A stretch of DNA of 64,000 nucleotides, taken from Clostridium neonatale (GTDB lineage: Bacteria; Bacillota; Clostridia; Clostridiales; Clostridiaceae). Position 1 is the first letter of the stretch; each line of letters opens with the position of its first letter. The notes below the pieces were generated by a model, which ran no database searches, had not been told where the DNA came from, and worked only from the letters and a program-made list of their open reading frames with translations. The position numbers were made by a program, and so were the translations under genes. Where the stretch lies: positions 2,915,288 to 2,979,287 of the forward strand of contig NZ_LN890328.1 of the NCBI RefSeq assembly GCF_001458595.1, in the 5' to 3' direction. Below, one piece after another: positions 10,201 through 18,723 of the stretch.

Positions 10201-12033
10201 ATCATCAATCTTTGTCATCTTATTTCCTGGCCATGCACAATCTTCTTCATCAAGTTCATTATAAATATAAACATATGGTGCCATCCATCCATCTGGCTTT
10301 CTAAAATAAAGTGTAGCCACAGAATTACTATCTTTCTTTATATAATTATATTCCTCACTAGCTTTTCTATCTTCATTTACTGCTTTAACTACAACTTTTA
10401 TTTTATCTCCTGCCTCAGCATCTTGCCCTATTGTTATTTGTTGTCCATTTGTGTAGACTATCTCTTGACCATCATTTATTGAATAAGTTGCATTAGTAGA
10501 ATTTGTTACATTTAAAGTTAAATCTAAAGTTCCTTCAAATGAACAATCTTCTTCAGATATAGAAACTTTAGGAGATGTGGAAGGCTTTTCTGGTACTCCA
10601 TCTTTGTATAGAACTGTAATCCCTTTTGATAAAGTTCCTGATATTTTTCCACCCTTTACAGAAAAAGTTCCACCAGAAGTAGCACAGTTGTCGTAAATTC
10701 CATCTTCTAGATTGATATCTTGATTGATTGAGCAATCGTTTGCAAGATTTACAATAACAACACCATTATTTCCACGTTCTATCATCAAAATTTCTTTGCT
10801 TACTTTAACTAAATTTTCATCTTCATCTGCCATATCATTATGGAACTTATTTACTGCTACTACATCTGGGTCCTTCCAATCATCATTACCTGCATCACCA
10901 ATATTACCTTGAAGTTTTTTTCTGCCTGCAGTTCTGTTAAAATATAATGGTGTTGAGTCAGCACGTGCAGCAATTATTGCCCATCCATCTTTTATCTGCT
11001 CACTTGTCATGCCAGTTGATTCTTCTGAATCATTTGCATAAGTATCATGAGATTCTACCCATGTAACTAATCTTGATGGATTCACTTCTGGTGGTACATC
11101 ATAATCAATAGCATTAGAAACGTTTGCACTGGTTCCCAAACCAACAGCTTTTCTTATATTGTTTCCATAATTACTTGTAGTTACATGCATTATTTTAGTG
11201 TATTCAGCATAATTATCAGCTCCACCTTGTAATACTTCACCATATATATAAGGATTAGTTCCATCTGTAGTTTTTAGGCCATCTAATACACTTGGCCAAA
11301 AATCACTACTAATACCTTCTTTATCTGTTGGAAGCTCTATATGCTTAGCTGCATCAAATCTAAATCCATCTGCTCCATCCTTTAAACATTCTTCTAAATA
11401 ATTTCTAACCATTTTTTGAACATCTTTATTTGAAGTATTTAAATCTGGAAGTCCAATTCCACCATGTGTTACTTCTTTTCTATCATCCCAATCTGTAACT
11501 CCATGAAGTGGATTATGCCAATAGTCTTCAAACCCCGCCCCTTGGAATTTGACTTGTGGGGCTATAGTAGTATTTCCATCCCCTTCATTATTTCCAGTAT
11601 GATTTGCTACAACATCTACTATTATTTTAATCCCATATTTATCAGCTTCATCACACATCGCCTTAAATTCTTCTTCTGTTCCAAGCTGCTTATTTCCAAT
11701 TTCAAATGCAATTGGCTGATATAAAATATACCATTTAGAATTTGTTGTATAATTATCATTTTTGCTTGGTTGTATTGGTGATACTTGCACTGATGTATAG
11801 CCTGCTTTAGCTATATCCTCTAGATTATCTTTTACTGTATTAAAAGACCAATCCCATGCATGAAGTATTACCCCATCTTCTGTATTACCAGCAAGTCCAT
11901 AGTTGCTTGTAACTGTATTATTTACAGTTTCGGCATTCGCTACTATTTTAAAGTTAAGTCCACTTGTTATTATGGTAGTAACAACTAATGTCATTGCAAT
12001 AATACTTTTAATACGTTTTCTTATTTTTCCCAT
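7237..12033 (-). CDS. extracellular GH13 alpha-amylase with six CBM26 modules and cell-wall-binding repeats
   Basis: The protein is 1598 residues. The signal peptide covers about residues 1-35. The GH13 catalytic domain spans about 40-480: region I VVANH at 141-145, nucleophile Asp227 in GFRFDAAKH, acid/base Glu266 in YGEVLQ, and His329-Asp330 in ESHD. Six repeats of about 95 residues (roughly 571-660, 680-775, 776-870, 884-975, 977-1075, 1096-1190), each with VYxxxPxxW...WPGxxM...LYxYxLP...(V/I)IFN(D/N), match starch-binding CBM26. An Ig-like domain (about 1210-1305), a Ser/Lys-rich linker (1306-1330), an unknown domain, and cell-wall-binding repeats (from about 1490) follow. AGGGGG at 12045-12050 supports the start. 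It should hydrolyse raw or soluble starch while held at the cell wall. The number of starch-binding modules is high for an amylase. Confidence 0.93.
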   Translation of the reverse strand: MGKIRKRIKSIIAMTLVVTTIITSGLNFKIVANAETVNNTVTSNYGLAGNTEDGVILHAWDWSFNTVKDNLEDIAKAGYTSVQVSPIQPSKNDNYTTNSKWYILYQPIAFEIGNKQLGTEEEFKAMCDEADKYGIKIIVDVVANHTGNNEGDGNTTIAPQVKFQGAGFEDYWHNPLHGVTDWDDRKEVTHGGIGLPDLNTSNKDVQKMVRNYLEECLKDGADGFRFDAAKHIELPTDKEGISSDFWPSVLDGLKTTDGTNPYIYGEVLQGGADNYAEYTKIMHVTTSNYGNNIRKAVGLGTSANVSNAIDYDVPPEVNPSRLVTWVESHDTYANDSEESTGMTSEQIKDGWAIIAARADSTPLYFNRTAGRKKLQGNIGDAGNDDWKDPDVVAVNKFHNDMADEDENLVKVSKEILMIERGNNGVVIVNLANDCSINQDINLEDGIYDNCATSGGTFSVKGGKISGTLSKGITVLYKDGVPEKPSTSPKVSISEEDCSFEGTLDLTLNVTNSTNATYSINDGQEIVYTNGQQITIGQDAEAGDKIKVVVKAVNEDRKASEEYNYIKKDSNSVATLYFRKPDGWMAPYVYIYNELDEEDCAWPGNKMTKIDDDLYKYELKGFTDSKVMFNDWFYGGNKTEELDLTATGKMLYDSSKSDKWSATEDIEANPNVKPDVEEKSTSKVYLKKPADWEKDDIYIYFYKNGASGPAWPGIPMEKVEGKDDLYTYTLPKGLEGAMVLFNCDGGSVQVPKDTGFKAPANTTMIYDESWKEYTENSSKVYFRKPAEWGEPNVYAYKSSGGENEKWPGAKMEKVSATETLYSYTLPENFGDCNVIFNDGSNKYPSKEGYALSVGDVKIYDNDGLRDFTLDDLEEPEQPSDDEEEGVTKVYFENTFGWDKVKVYAYNDGTSDEVKAWPGVNAKDEGDNLYSYTLPKGFEAATVIFNNGSGGEGNQTENLKTEAGHTMIYDAENDVLKSLSKVYFKNTEKWDKVKVHYWIDGGESTTWPGMSMTYEGNDLYSYTLPDDFQNVNVIFNNNNNGMQSETVNIKEGETLIFIPSLTGSDDNREGEWRVFEKSDIPNSSTNPDQDEPDTDEEVGSTVYVKLPEGWSGIPNMHYWNVVGGQTEWPGKAMKDEGNGIYSCEIPESFGDVSIIINDGKNKLTDSEGKSEFPVKLGSSIIFEDGIWRDYVKPNPDPEDPDDGDNDNKEVSKAPKINGDIYTTTTNVTGTAGANAEMILTVDEIVETTTSDGVTLKTIKDVEKKEIGSAKADENGRWSANISKQEKGTVITITATEEDKEPASIEVTVKKKSSSSSSGSTSSSSSKKKTSKPITISRVEDALSNAIKGNINIDSKKPYIEKDVFDFLAKNPNKTITLIGNGYSWTFKGSDINSSMVLSEDIVTTISNVSPKQESINKLAKGNDILTLHFDYEGLLPGKASVQINVDSKYNDSIMNLYIYNEKLNKLELLSENIEVKNNNINIEVLRGADYILSKTKIPGVIKSGWNLNENNAWIFIENSDLVKGWKLVDNKWYLMDANGIMRTGWNLINSKWYYLNGSGAMETGWLCINDKWYYLANNGVMLSNTTINGYILGNDGVWIK

Positions 12034-12260
12034 TTAAATTCATTCCCCCTATTAGATTAGTATAAGTACTTTATAAATATGAAATTCACCTCTTTTCATA
12101 AATGTAATCTTTTCAATTTTTGCTTAATAAAGTAATTTATTAAATCTATATTAATCTTTAATGAAATCCATTTCAATACTCTTTCAAAACATCTTTAAAT
12201 ATTGATATGATTCTGAGAAATTTAATATGTTTCAAATAATAAAGAATGTCTCTCATAACA
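12034..12260. other. upstream region of the amylase gene
   Basis: About 225 bases of AT-rich DNA before the hairpin element. It probably holds the amylase promoter, but I could not fix -35 and -10 boxes or a catabolite-repression site with confidence. Confidence 0.3.
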
Positions 12261-12855
12261 TAAATAAGGGACGTACTGAGTTTAAGGAAATACCTACTCA
12301 CATAAATTCGTAGGTATAAGCGATTCGCAGCAAATATAAAATTGGGGCTCTCTGCTTACGAATGTACACTTATAAGAAGAGCAGCTATGCTGCAATTCGT
12401 ATCTTTTCTTATTTATTGGTGGATACCGGTGTTTTATAAGTAGCTTCCCAAATTATTACAAATGATTGAAAACTATATTTTTAGACTCGTAATATTCCTA
12501 AAAACATAAATTATAACTAAAAAAAGTTAGACATCTATGATTTTAGAGCAAAATAAAGAAATTCAATATATGAATACCCGACTCATATTCATTCGCTAGT
12601 TAAGCGATTCACACCAAATCACAGATTTGGGTTCTCTGCTTAGGCGTAGTATTGTATTAAGAAATTTAAACTTTTAACTTCTTAGAGATAGGCTGTTCCA
12701 AAATACTTTGTCCAACACTTGCTGTTGGAGCAAATTGTTTTGATCACAGCCTGTGTCTTTAAAAGTTTTAGCTGAAATTTCCTTACAATCGAGCATATCA
12801 TATATTGAATTTCGGTTATTTCCCACTAAACTCTGATTCTACACAATATATTTAT
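12261..12855. repeat. MITE-like hairpin element, copy A
   Basis: The left end reads ATAAATAAGGGACGTA, the inverted form of the right end of copy C (TACGTCCCTTATTTAT). Inside are nested inverted repeats: GAAATTCAATATATGA (12558-12573) and its exact complement (12798-12813), then AGAGATAGGCTGT against ACAGCCTGTGTCT, then TTTGTCCAACA against TGTTGGAGCAAA. No transposase is present, so this would be a non-autonomous element. It ends about 10 bases after the stop codon of the HAD gene. Two further copies are at 18182 and 25311. Confidence 0.65.
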
Positions 12856-12860
12856 ATTGT

Positions 12861-13673
12861 CTAAATCCATTTAAAATACTTGCATGCATATTCAATTCCT
12901 TCTTCTACATCTTTTTTAGTTATAAAAGAAGCTCTATTCTTTATCTCTTTTCTTGCATTTCCCATCGCAATAGAGTTTTTTGCATAATCAAACATCCCTA
13001 TATCATTTCTTCCATCTCCAAATACAACAATATCATCTAGCTTCAAATTATATTTGTTTCTTATGTATTCTATACCATTTTCCTTAAACTCAAATTCAAT
13101 TGAGGTACAAAAAATATTATTGTAAATAGTAAAATTTCTAATAGATTCTACCTTTTTAATTTTTCTGTAATTATAAAACATAAGCTTTTGTGTTGGTTTA
13201 TTTAAAAAACTTTCTTCATCTATATGACTAATGTTTTTATAACTATTAAGTACATTTCCATCTACTGATCCAACTTTAAAAAATCTTGTTTTTTGCAATA
13301 ACTTCATTAATAAAATGTATGGCTTTAGTTTCAAGCCATTGTATGATGTATAACATTTTTCATTTGAAAGACTAACCATTATTATATTATATTTCTTACA
13401 TTCATCTAAAATATTCTTCAATTTATATCTATGAAAAAATATCTCTTTTTCTATATTATTATTAATAACAATTGTCCCTCCACCTGAACATACAGCATCA
13501 GCTATTTCTAATTCCTTCATTATATTAATAATTTCACTATATCTTCTACCTGTCGCTAAAAATACTTTGTGTCCATTTTCTTTAAGCTTTCTTATAGTAT
13601 TCTTTGTTGTATCAGATATATGACGTCCATATGGCTTTAGTGTTCCATCAATATCAAAGAAAAAGTATTTCAT
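12861..13673 (-). CDS. HAD-superfamily Cof-type sugar-phosphate phosphatase
   Basis: The protein is 270 residues, typical length for Cof-type (class IIB) hydrolases. Motif I FFDIDGTL is at residues 4-11 with the nucleophile Asp7 and acid/base Asp9. Motif II TGR is near residue 40. Motif IV GDGRNDIGMF is near 217-226. These cytosolic enzymes dephosphorylate sugar phosphates, flavin or pyridoxal phosphates; the substrate cannot be read from sequence. The start ATG is preceded by AGGGAG. It stands alone on the minus strand, with a hairpin element directly after its stop codon. Confidence 0.88.
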   Translation of the reverse strand: MKYFFFDIDGTLKPYGRHISDTTKNTIRKLKENGHKVFLATGRRYSEIINIMKELEIADAVCSGGGTIVINNNIEKEIFFHRYKLKNILDECKKYNIIMVSLSNEKCYTSYNGLKLKPYILLMKLLQKTRFFKVGSVDGNVLNSYKNISHIDEESFLNKPTQKLMFYNYRKIKKVESIRNFTIYNNIFCTSIEFEFKENGIEYIRNKYNLKLDDIVVFGDGRNDIGMFDYAKNSIAMGNARKEIKNRASFITKKDVEEGIEYACKYFKWI

Positions 13674-14013
13674 AGTAACAGCTCCCTTAATTTAACTATC
13701 AATTATCAATTTTTAATTATCAATCAATGTAGAAATTCTTTTATAATTTCTTAAAAATTATTTTTAGGGACTGTCACACAAAGAATAAAAACTACAATAT
13801 ATTGTATTCGAACTTTGAATTCTACAACAAAATGTTGTAGCTACATTTCTTAATGCGACAAACCATCCTTCATTGAAAATTGCTTTCCTGTATTTTTTCG
13901 AATTCGTCTAAAGATATAAAATGATCAAAGCGTAAATCCATCTTCTCACCTTACCATTATTAATTTATATTAAAATTATACCCCACTTTTAGGTACTCTA
14001 AAACAAAATACAT
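13674..14013. other. intergenic stretch with short palindromes and a gene remnant
   Basis: It holds TATCAATTATCAATT-type AT repeats (13690-13720), a GGGACTGTCACAC segment related to repeats at 20.88 and 31.6 kb, the palindrome CTACAACA-AAA-TGTTGTAG near 13822-13841, and a short coding remnant at 13870-13941. No intact gene is visible. Confidence 0.45.
13870..13941 (-). pseudogene. 23-codon 5' remnant of a gene
   Basis: A minus-strand frame with a good ribosome-binding site (AAGGTGAGAAG before ATG) encodes a 23-residue protein-like peptide (FDHFISLDEFEKIQES) before a stop. It looks like the first exonic scrap of a longer gene that has been deleted. A PocR-type sensory domain start is possible, but this is a weak guess. 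Confidence 0.25.
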
Positions 14014-14074
14014 ATAAAAAATAACCATAAGAATTAAATAATACTCAAAATATTATTTAAATTCCTATGGTTAG
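14014..14074 (-). terminator. intrinsic terminator of the SNF2 helicase gene
   Basis: A long hairpin: TAACCATA at 14022-14029 pairs with TATGGTTA at 14065-14072, extended inward by GAATT and AATAATA arms. On the minus strand a T-rich stretch follows. Confidence 0.75.
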
Positions 14075-14097
14075 ATAATCGATAATTAATTAAATTT

Positions 14098-17000
14098 TTA
14101 TTCAAACAGCTCAATCAACTCTTCTTTAGAAAGTGACCCTAAAATATTATCATGTTTATAATCACTATCAAGAACATCCTTTATAAGTTGTTTTTTCTTT
14201 TCTTGAAGGCTTAGTATTTTATCTTCAACTGTTCCTTCTGAAATAAGTTTAAATACCTGAACAACATTTTCCTGCCCAATTCTATGTGCTCTATCTGTTG
14301 CCTGATCTTCTACTGCTGGATTCCACCATGGATCAAAATGTATTACTATATCTGCACTTGTTAGATTTAAACCTGTTCCCCCTGCTTTTAATGATATTAA
14401 AAACACTTTAGTTTCATCATTATTGTTAAACTGCTCTACAAGCTCCATTCTTTTACCTGCATTTGTACTTCCATCTAAATAAAAATGTTTAATATTCTTT
14501 TCACATAATCTTTTTGAAATATTTTTAAGAACTGATGTAAACTGTGAAAATAACAGTATTTTATGATTATCTAAAACATTATTTTCTATAATAGAAACAG
14601 CCTCTTCAATCTTTCCGCTTTTCCCATTATAATCATCCAATACTACAAAAGGATCTAAGCACAATTGTCTAAGCTTTGTTAAGTAAGAGAATATTGTTAT
14701 TTTATCGTCACTAAATTCATCATTCTCCATTTTTTCTTTTATATCCTTCACATATGATGCATATACTTTTTTCTGCTCTTTAGTAAGCTCAACATAATAA
14801 TTTTTTTCAATCTTTTCTGGAAGCTCTCTAATTACATCTTTCTTTAATCTTCTAAGCATAAATGGCTTTATATATTTTTGAAGCTCAATTGCTGTATTCT
14901 CTTTATTTATAAATCTATTTTTAAAATTATGTACATTGTCTAAATATCCTGGCATTATGAAATCAAAAATACTCCACAATTCTATTAAATTATTTTCAAT
15001 TGGAGTTCCTGTAAGTATAAATTTATTTTCAGCCTTAATATTCTTAACACTTTTTGTACTTTGAGCTAATGGATTTTTTATATTCTGCCCTTCATCTAAT
15101 ATACAGTAGTCAAATTTTAATTTTTCATATTTGTCTTCATCATTTTTTAATGTTCCATATGTTGTTAAAATAACATCATAAGTTTTCACATCATTTAACA
15201 TTTCCTGTCTTTCATCTTTATCTCCATGAAGAACGCATATTTTCATAGTTGGAGCAAACTTCTTAAACTCATTTTTCCAATTGTAAATAAGTGAAGTTGG
15301 TGCTACTATAAGAGATTTTTTCTTCTTCTCTGAAAGTAAAAATGCTATTGTCTGAACCGTCTTTCCAAGTCCCATCTCATCTGCAAGAACTCCACCAAAT
15401 CCAAGATAGCTTAAATTTTTAAACCATCTGAATCCAGTAATCTGATAAGGTCTTAATTCTGCCTTTAACTCTTTTGGCAGCTCATAATTTACTTTATCAA
15501 TATTAATGATTTTTTTTGATATATCATCGATTATTTCCTTACCTTTAACAAATGAAAGCTCTTTTTCTTTTAAATAATCACTTACAATTACAGCTTTATT
15601 TTTGCTCAATTTAATATTTCCATCTTTATTTTTAGGATCAATACTGTCAACAAGTTCAAGGAAATCATTAATTTCTTTTTCTTCCAAATTTACAAAACTG
15701 TTATTTTTGAGTTTATAATATTTTCTCTTATTTCTTACTGCTTCTAAAATCTGCTTATATTCTGATGGGCTTATATCTTCAATATTAAAGTTAAATTCTA
15801 AATAATTATTATCTGTTTCATTTATTCCTGCAGTTATTTTAGGACTATTATAAACTTTTCTTTCTTTGAATTTATCAGAATAATACACTTCTCCAAGTTC
15901 TTCAAGATGTTTATATTTTTCTTTCAAAAATAAATATAATTCATCATCATTTCCATTAAATATAAACTTATCTTTATCATAAGAAAAATTTAATTCATTT
16001 AATGTATCTAGAATTTTATTTTCCTTTTTAATGTCACGAATAATTATTTTCTCTGTTTTATCAATATTTGAATAGAGTTTTACAGTTTCATTTCCATATT
16101 TTAAATATGCATTTAAGATAACAAAATTTTTTCTTACGTCAAGGAAAAACTCTGCCTGCAATTCTTCTTTTACTAAATTTTCTATGCTTTCATCTATTTT
16201 AACCTGTGATACAGCACTTTCTAGTTTTGATATTGCAGTATTAAACATTTCGACTTCATTTTCTTTTTTAAATTCTATTCTATTATATTTAGCTATATAT
16301 CTAAAAAAAATCTCCAATATCTTCATTTGTTTTTTTGATGGAAGATATATCGCTCCATTATATACAAATACATCATTTCTCTGTGTTAATACTACAATAT
16401 GTTTATCCATCATATCCAAGAGATACTTATCTTCATTCTGCTTTAATTGAAAATTTAATGGAATATCTTCTTCAATAATTTTAAATTTTTCATCATTTAA
16501 GATTATTTCCCTGCCTTTTAGGAGTAATAGAAATCTTCTCAAAGACACATCAGAAATAAACAATAATTTTCCTTTTACAAAACTTTTTCTATAGCTTTCA
16601 GAATGCTCCTCATTAATTAAACACTCTTCCATGTAATCACATAATGCTTCATCTACTGCATCAAAACAATTTTTATATGGTGAATATGTAAATGCTTTTC
16701 CAAAAGTCAAATCATGATAATTGTTTCTAGAATTTATAAAATCTTGTATGCTTTTTAACACATACATTTTTTTATTTCCTATTTTAAAGCTGACTTCGAT
16801 AAAATCATCATGTTCATATTTTGTTAAATTAGCTTCAAGCTTTATTTTTTCCTTAGGCCTATCCAAATCATTAAGCTCTTTAAGAAGATTCTTCCCCATA
16901 TTTTCGTATGCTTCTTTTTCTTCTTTTTGTCTTCTTCTTACCTCAGAAATATATAATGTTACTAATGCAGCCACATGCTCACAAATCTGCTCTTTTATTG

Positions 17001-17268
17001 TTTTCTTGTAAATACTATATGGCTGACATCTGCAATCACATTCTTTTATTTTACTAGTTCTGGAATCCACCAATATACTTGCATAAGTTGGATATCCATA
17101 TTCTGATAAAACCTTCCCCTCTATTCTAATAAGTTTAGAATTTTCATTATATCTCACATCAGAAATTACTGCCCTATGATTTTTAATAAACTTTTCTGCA
17201 ACCTTTGCATTAGCTCCTTTTATTTTGCTATTAAGATCTTTTTCTAAAACATCTACGTTAAAAGCCAC
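14098..17268 (-). CDS. SWIM zinc-finger SNF2/Rad54-family helicase
   Basis: The protein is about 1056 residues. A SWIM zinc-binding motif (CDCRC...ICEH) lies near residues 72-97, then a bacterial SNF2-associated region. The ATPase lobe has Walker A ADEMGLGKT near 615 and the Walker B-type DEGQ near 720. The C-terminal helicase lobe carries SLKAGGTGLNL and DRAHRIGQ. Such proteins are DNA translocases that remodel protein-DNA complexes, with a possible role in repair or RNA polymerase recycling. I start at GTG 17266-17268 because GGAGG (17274-17278) lies 5 bases before it; the ATG at 17280 overlaps that site and has none of its own. A strong terminator follows. The Uma2 gene upstream is on the same strand, 49 bases away. 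Confidence 0.9.
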   Translation of the reverse strand: MAFNVDVLEKDLNSKIKGANAKVAEKFIKNHRAVISDVRYNENSKLIRIEGKVLSEYGYPTYASILVDSRTSKIKECDCRCQPYSIYKKTIKEQICEHVAALVTLYISEVRRRQKEEKEAYENMGKNLLKELNDLDRPKEKIKLEANLTKYEHDDFIEVSFKIGNKKMYVLKSIQDFINSRNNYHDLTFGKAFTYSPYKNCFDAVDEALCDYMEECLINEEHSESYRKSFVKGKLLFISDVSLRRFLLLLKGREIILNDEKFKIIEEDIPLNFQLKQNEDKYLLDMMDKHIVVLTQRNDVFVYNGAIYLPSKKQMKILEIFFRYIAKYNRIEFKKENEVEMFNTAISKLESAVSQVKIDESIENLVKEELQAEFFLDVRKNFVILNAYLKYGNETVKLYSNIDKTEKIIIRDIKKENKILDTLNELNFSYDKDKFIFNGNDDELYLFLKEKYKHLEELGEVYYSDKFKERKVYNSPKITAGINETDNNYLEFNFNIEDISPSEYKQILEAVRNKRKYYKLKNNSFVNLEEKEINDFLELVDSIDPKNKDGNIKLSKNKAVIVSDYLKEKELSFVKGKEIIDDISKKIINIDKVNYELPKELKAELRPYQITGFRWFKNLSYLGFGGVLADEMGLGKTVQTIAFLLSEKKKKSLIVAPTSLIYNWKNEFKKFAPTMKICVLHGDKDERQEMLNDVKTYDVILTTYGTLKNDEDKYEKLKFDYCILDEGQNIKNPLAQSTKSVKNIKAENKFILTGTPIENNLIELWSIFDFIMPGYLDNVHNFKNRFINKENTAIELQKYIKPFMLRRLKKDVIRELPEKIEKNYYVELTKEQKKVYASYVKDIKEKMENDEFSDDKITIFSYLTKLRQLCLDPFVVLDDYNGKSGKIEEAVSIIENNVLDNHKILLFSQFTSVLKNISKRLCEKNIKHFYLDGSTNAGKRMELVEQFNNNDETKVFLISLKAGGTGLNLTSADIVIHFDPWWNPAVEDQATDRAHRIGQENVVQVFKLISEGTVEDKILSLQEKKKQLIKDVLDSDYKHDNILGSLSKEELIELFE

Positions 17269-17273
17269 TTTTT

Positions 17274-17278
17274 CCTCC
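17274..17278 (-). promoter_or_regulatory. ribosome-binding site deciding a GTG start
   Basis: GGAGG on the minus strand. It overlaps the in-frame ATG at 17278-17280, so translation is more likely to begin at the GTG 5 bases downstream. Confidence 0.6.
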
Positions 17279-17316
17279 ATATTTATGTTAAAAATTCTAT
17301 TTTATTAAACTCATCT

Positions 17317-17877
17317 CTAGAATAACTCCTCTAGACTTACCGAGAAATCTTCCAAAACTTTTGATTTAATTTTTCCATTCAATGTTTTCATGTCAAACTG
17401 CTCATACATTCCATCATTATTTAATGTATATACTATGATAGAATTTAGCATCGGATTTACTATCCAATATTCCTCTACCCCATATTTCATATATAAATTA
17501 AATTTAGTTATTAAATCATGGGACTGATTTGATGGACTTAATATTTCTACAATTAATTTTGGAACACCAACATATTTATTTTCTTCAAATCCGCTTTTAT
17601 CACATATGACACTTAAATCTGGAATTACTATTTTATTTCCTTCTATGTTATCCTTTTTCAATTGTATATCATATGGTGCATCAAATACTTCACATTCTTT
17701 CCCATCTAAATATATTCCTATCTTTATTTGAAGCCTGCTTGATATTCTTTGATGCTTTGTTGATGGAGAAGGTGGCATATATACTATTCCATCAATATAT
17801 TCAATTATATTATTGTTTTCTTTCCTCATATTCTCATATTGCTCTAATGAAATAAATATATTTTCTGCAACTGCCAC
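17317..17877 (-). CDS. Uma2-family putative restriction-like endonuclease (DUF820)
   Basis: The protein is 186 residues. The Uma2 core is clear: YEYIDGIVYMPPSPS-like segment near the N-terminus, VIPDLSVIC, GVPKLIVEILSPSN, then KFNLYMKYGVEEYWIVNP. The Asp, Glu-x-Leu and Lys/Tyr residues match the PD-(D/E)XK fold of this family. Its biological role is not established. The GTG at 17875-17877 is preceded by GGTGG at 7 bases; the longer frame begins with TTG without a site. A second, diverged Uma2 gene lies at 36963. Confidence 0.85.
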   Translation of the reverse strand: MAVAENIFISLEQYENMRKENNNIIEYIDGIVYMPPSPSTKHQRISSRLQIKIGIYLDGKECEVFDAPYDIQLKKDNIEGNKIVIPDLSVICDKSGFEENKYVGVPKLIVEILSPSNQSHDLITKFNLYMKYGVEEYWIVNPMLNSIIVYTLNNDGMYEQFDMKTLNGKIKSKVLEDFSVSLEELF

Positions 17878-18181
17878 ATCAATTCCACCTTTCAATTAAT
17901 TTATATCAATATTATACCCTATTTATATCTGGTCTTAAACAATACGATTATTAAAAAATAAGACTTTATATTTTTCATAAATACTTCTAAAGTATCAAAA
18001 GCATATTTATTATAATAGGAACTCTGATATCTATATAATTATGTTTTAAATAAATGTTCTTAGGTAAAGTAATATAATACTAATACTTGTTAAAACATTT
18101 AATAACAACATTTTCTTAAAACATCTATATATGTATTAAAAAGAATATACTATAATTTATATGAAAATTCATATTACATAA
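17878..18181. other. AT-rich intergenic stretch
   Basis: About 300 bases between the Uma2 gene start and repeat copy B. The segment near 18098-18140 (TAACAACATTTT...TTAAAACAT) recurs at 25260 next to repeat copy C. No gene is seen. Confidence 0.4.
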
Positions 18182-18708
18182 GATAAATAAGGAAAGTAGT
18201 AAGTTTATAGTGAAATAACCGAAATCAAGAACTTATGTGGACTCGCTTGCTACAAAAATGAAGCTAAAAATTTAAAAGGTGTAATTTTATAAATGAAGGA
18301 AATACCTACTCATATAAATTTATAGGTATAATCGATTCGCACCAAATATAAAATTTTGGCTCTCTACTTACGAATGTGCACTTATAAGAAGAGCATCTAT
18401 GCTGCAATTAGGATTTTTTCTTATTCTATGCTGGTTAAGGTGATTTTTATAAGTAACTTCATAAGTTACATCTATTTATTAGAAGATATACTTTAAGGCA
18501 TAGAATATAAAAAAACATTAATCATAATTAAAATAAATTTAGTATATATGATTTTAGAGAAAAACAAAGAAATTCAATATATGAATATGCGTAGTATTGT
18601 ATTGGAAATTTCAGCTGAAAATTCCCTACAATCGAGCATATCATATATTGAATTTCGGTTGTTATCCACTAAACTCTGATTCTACACACTATATTTATGT
18701 TGTAAAAC
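18182..18708. repeat. MITE-like hairpin element, copy B
   Basis: It shares the left half with copy A (TACCTACTCA...TAGGTATA, the 42-base stem at 18329-18370, GCATCTATGC palindrome region) and the GAAATTCAATATATGA / TCATATATTGAATTTC arms. The inner palindrome is shortened to a GGAAATTTCAGCTGAAA-type core, consistent with deletion through a hairpin. Its right end is about 15 bases from the stop codon of the M13 peptidase gene. Confidence 0.6.
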
Positions 18709-18723
18709 AATTCCTATTTTATA

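Noticed and set aside
12261..12855. Insertion sequence
   Set aside because: The element has inverted ends but no transposase frame. All frames are interrupted, so only a non-autonomous repeat can be claimed.
16184..17011. Rightward open frames opposite the SNF2 gene
   Set aside because: They lie antisense to a well-supported gene, lack ribosome-binding sites and have Leu/Ser/Phe-rich shadow composition.
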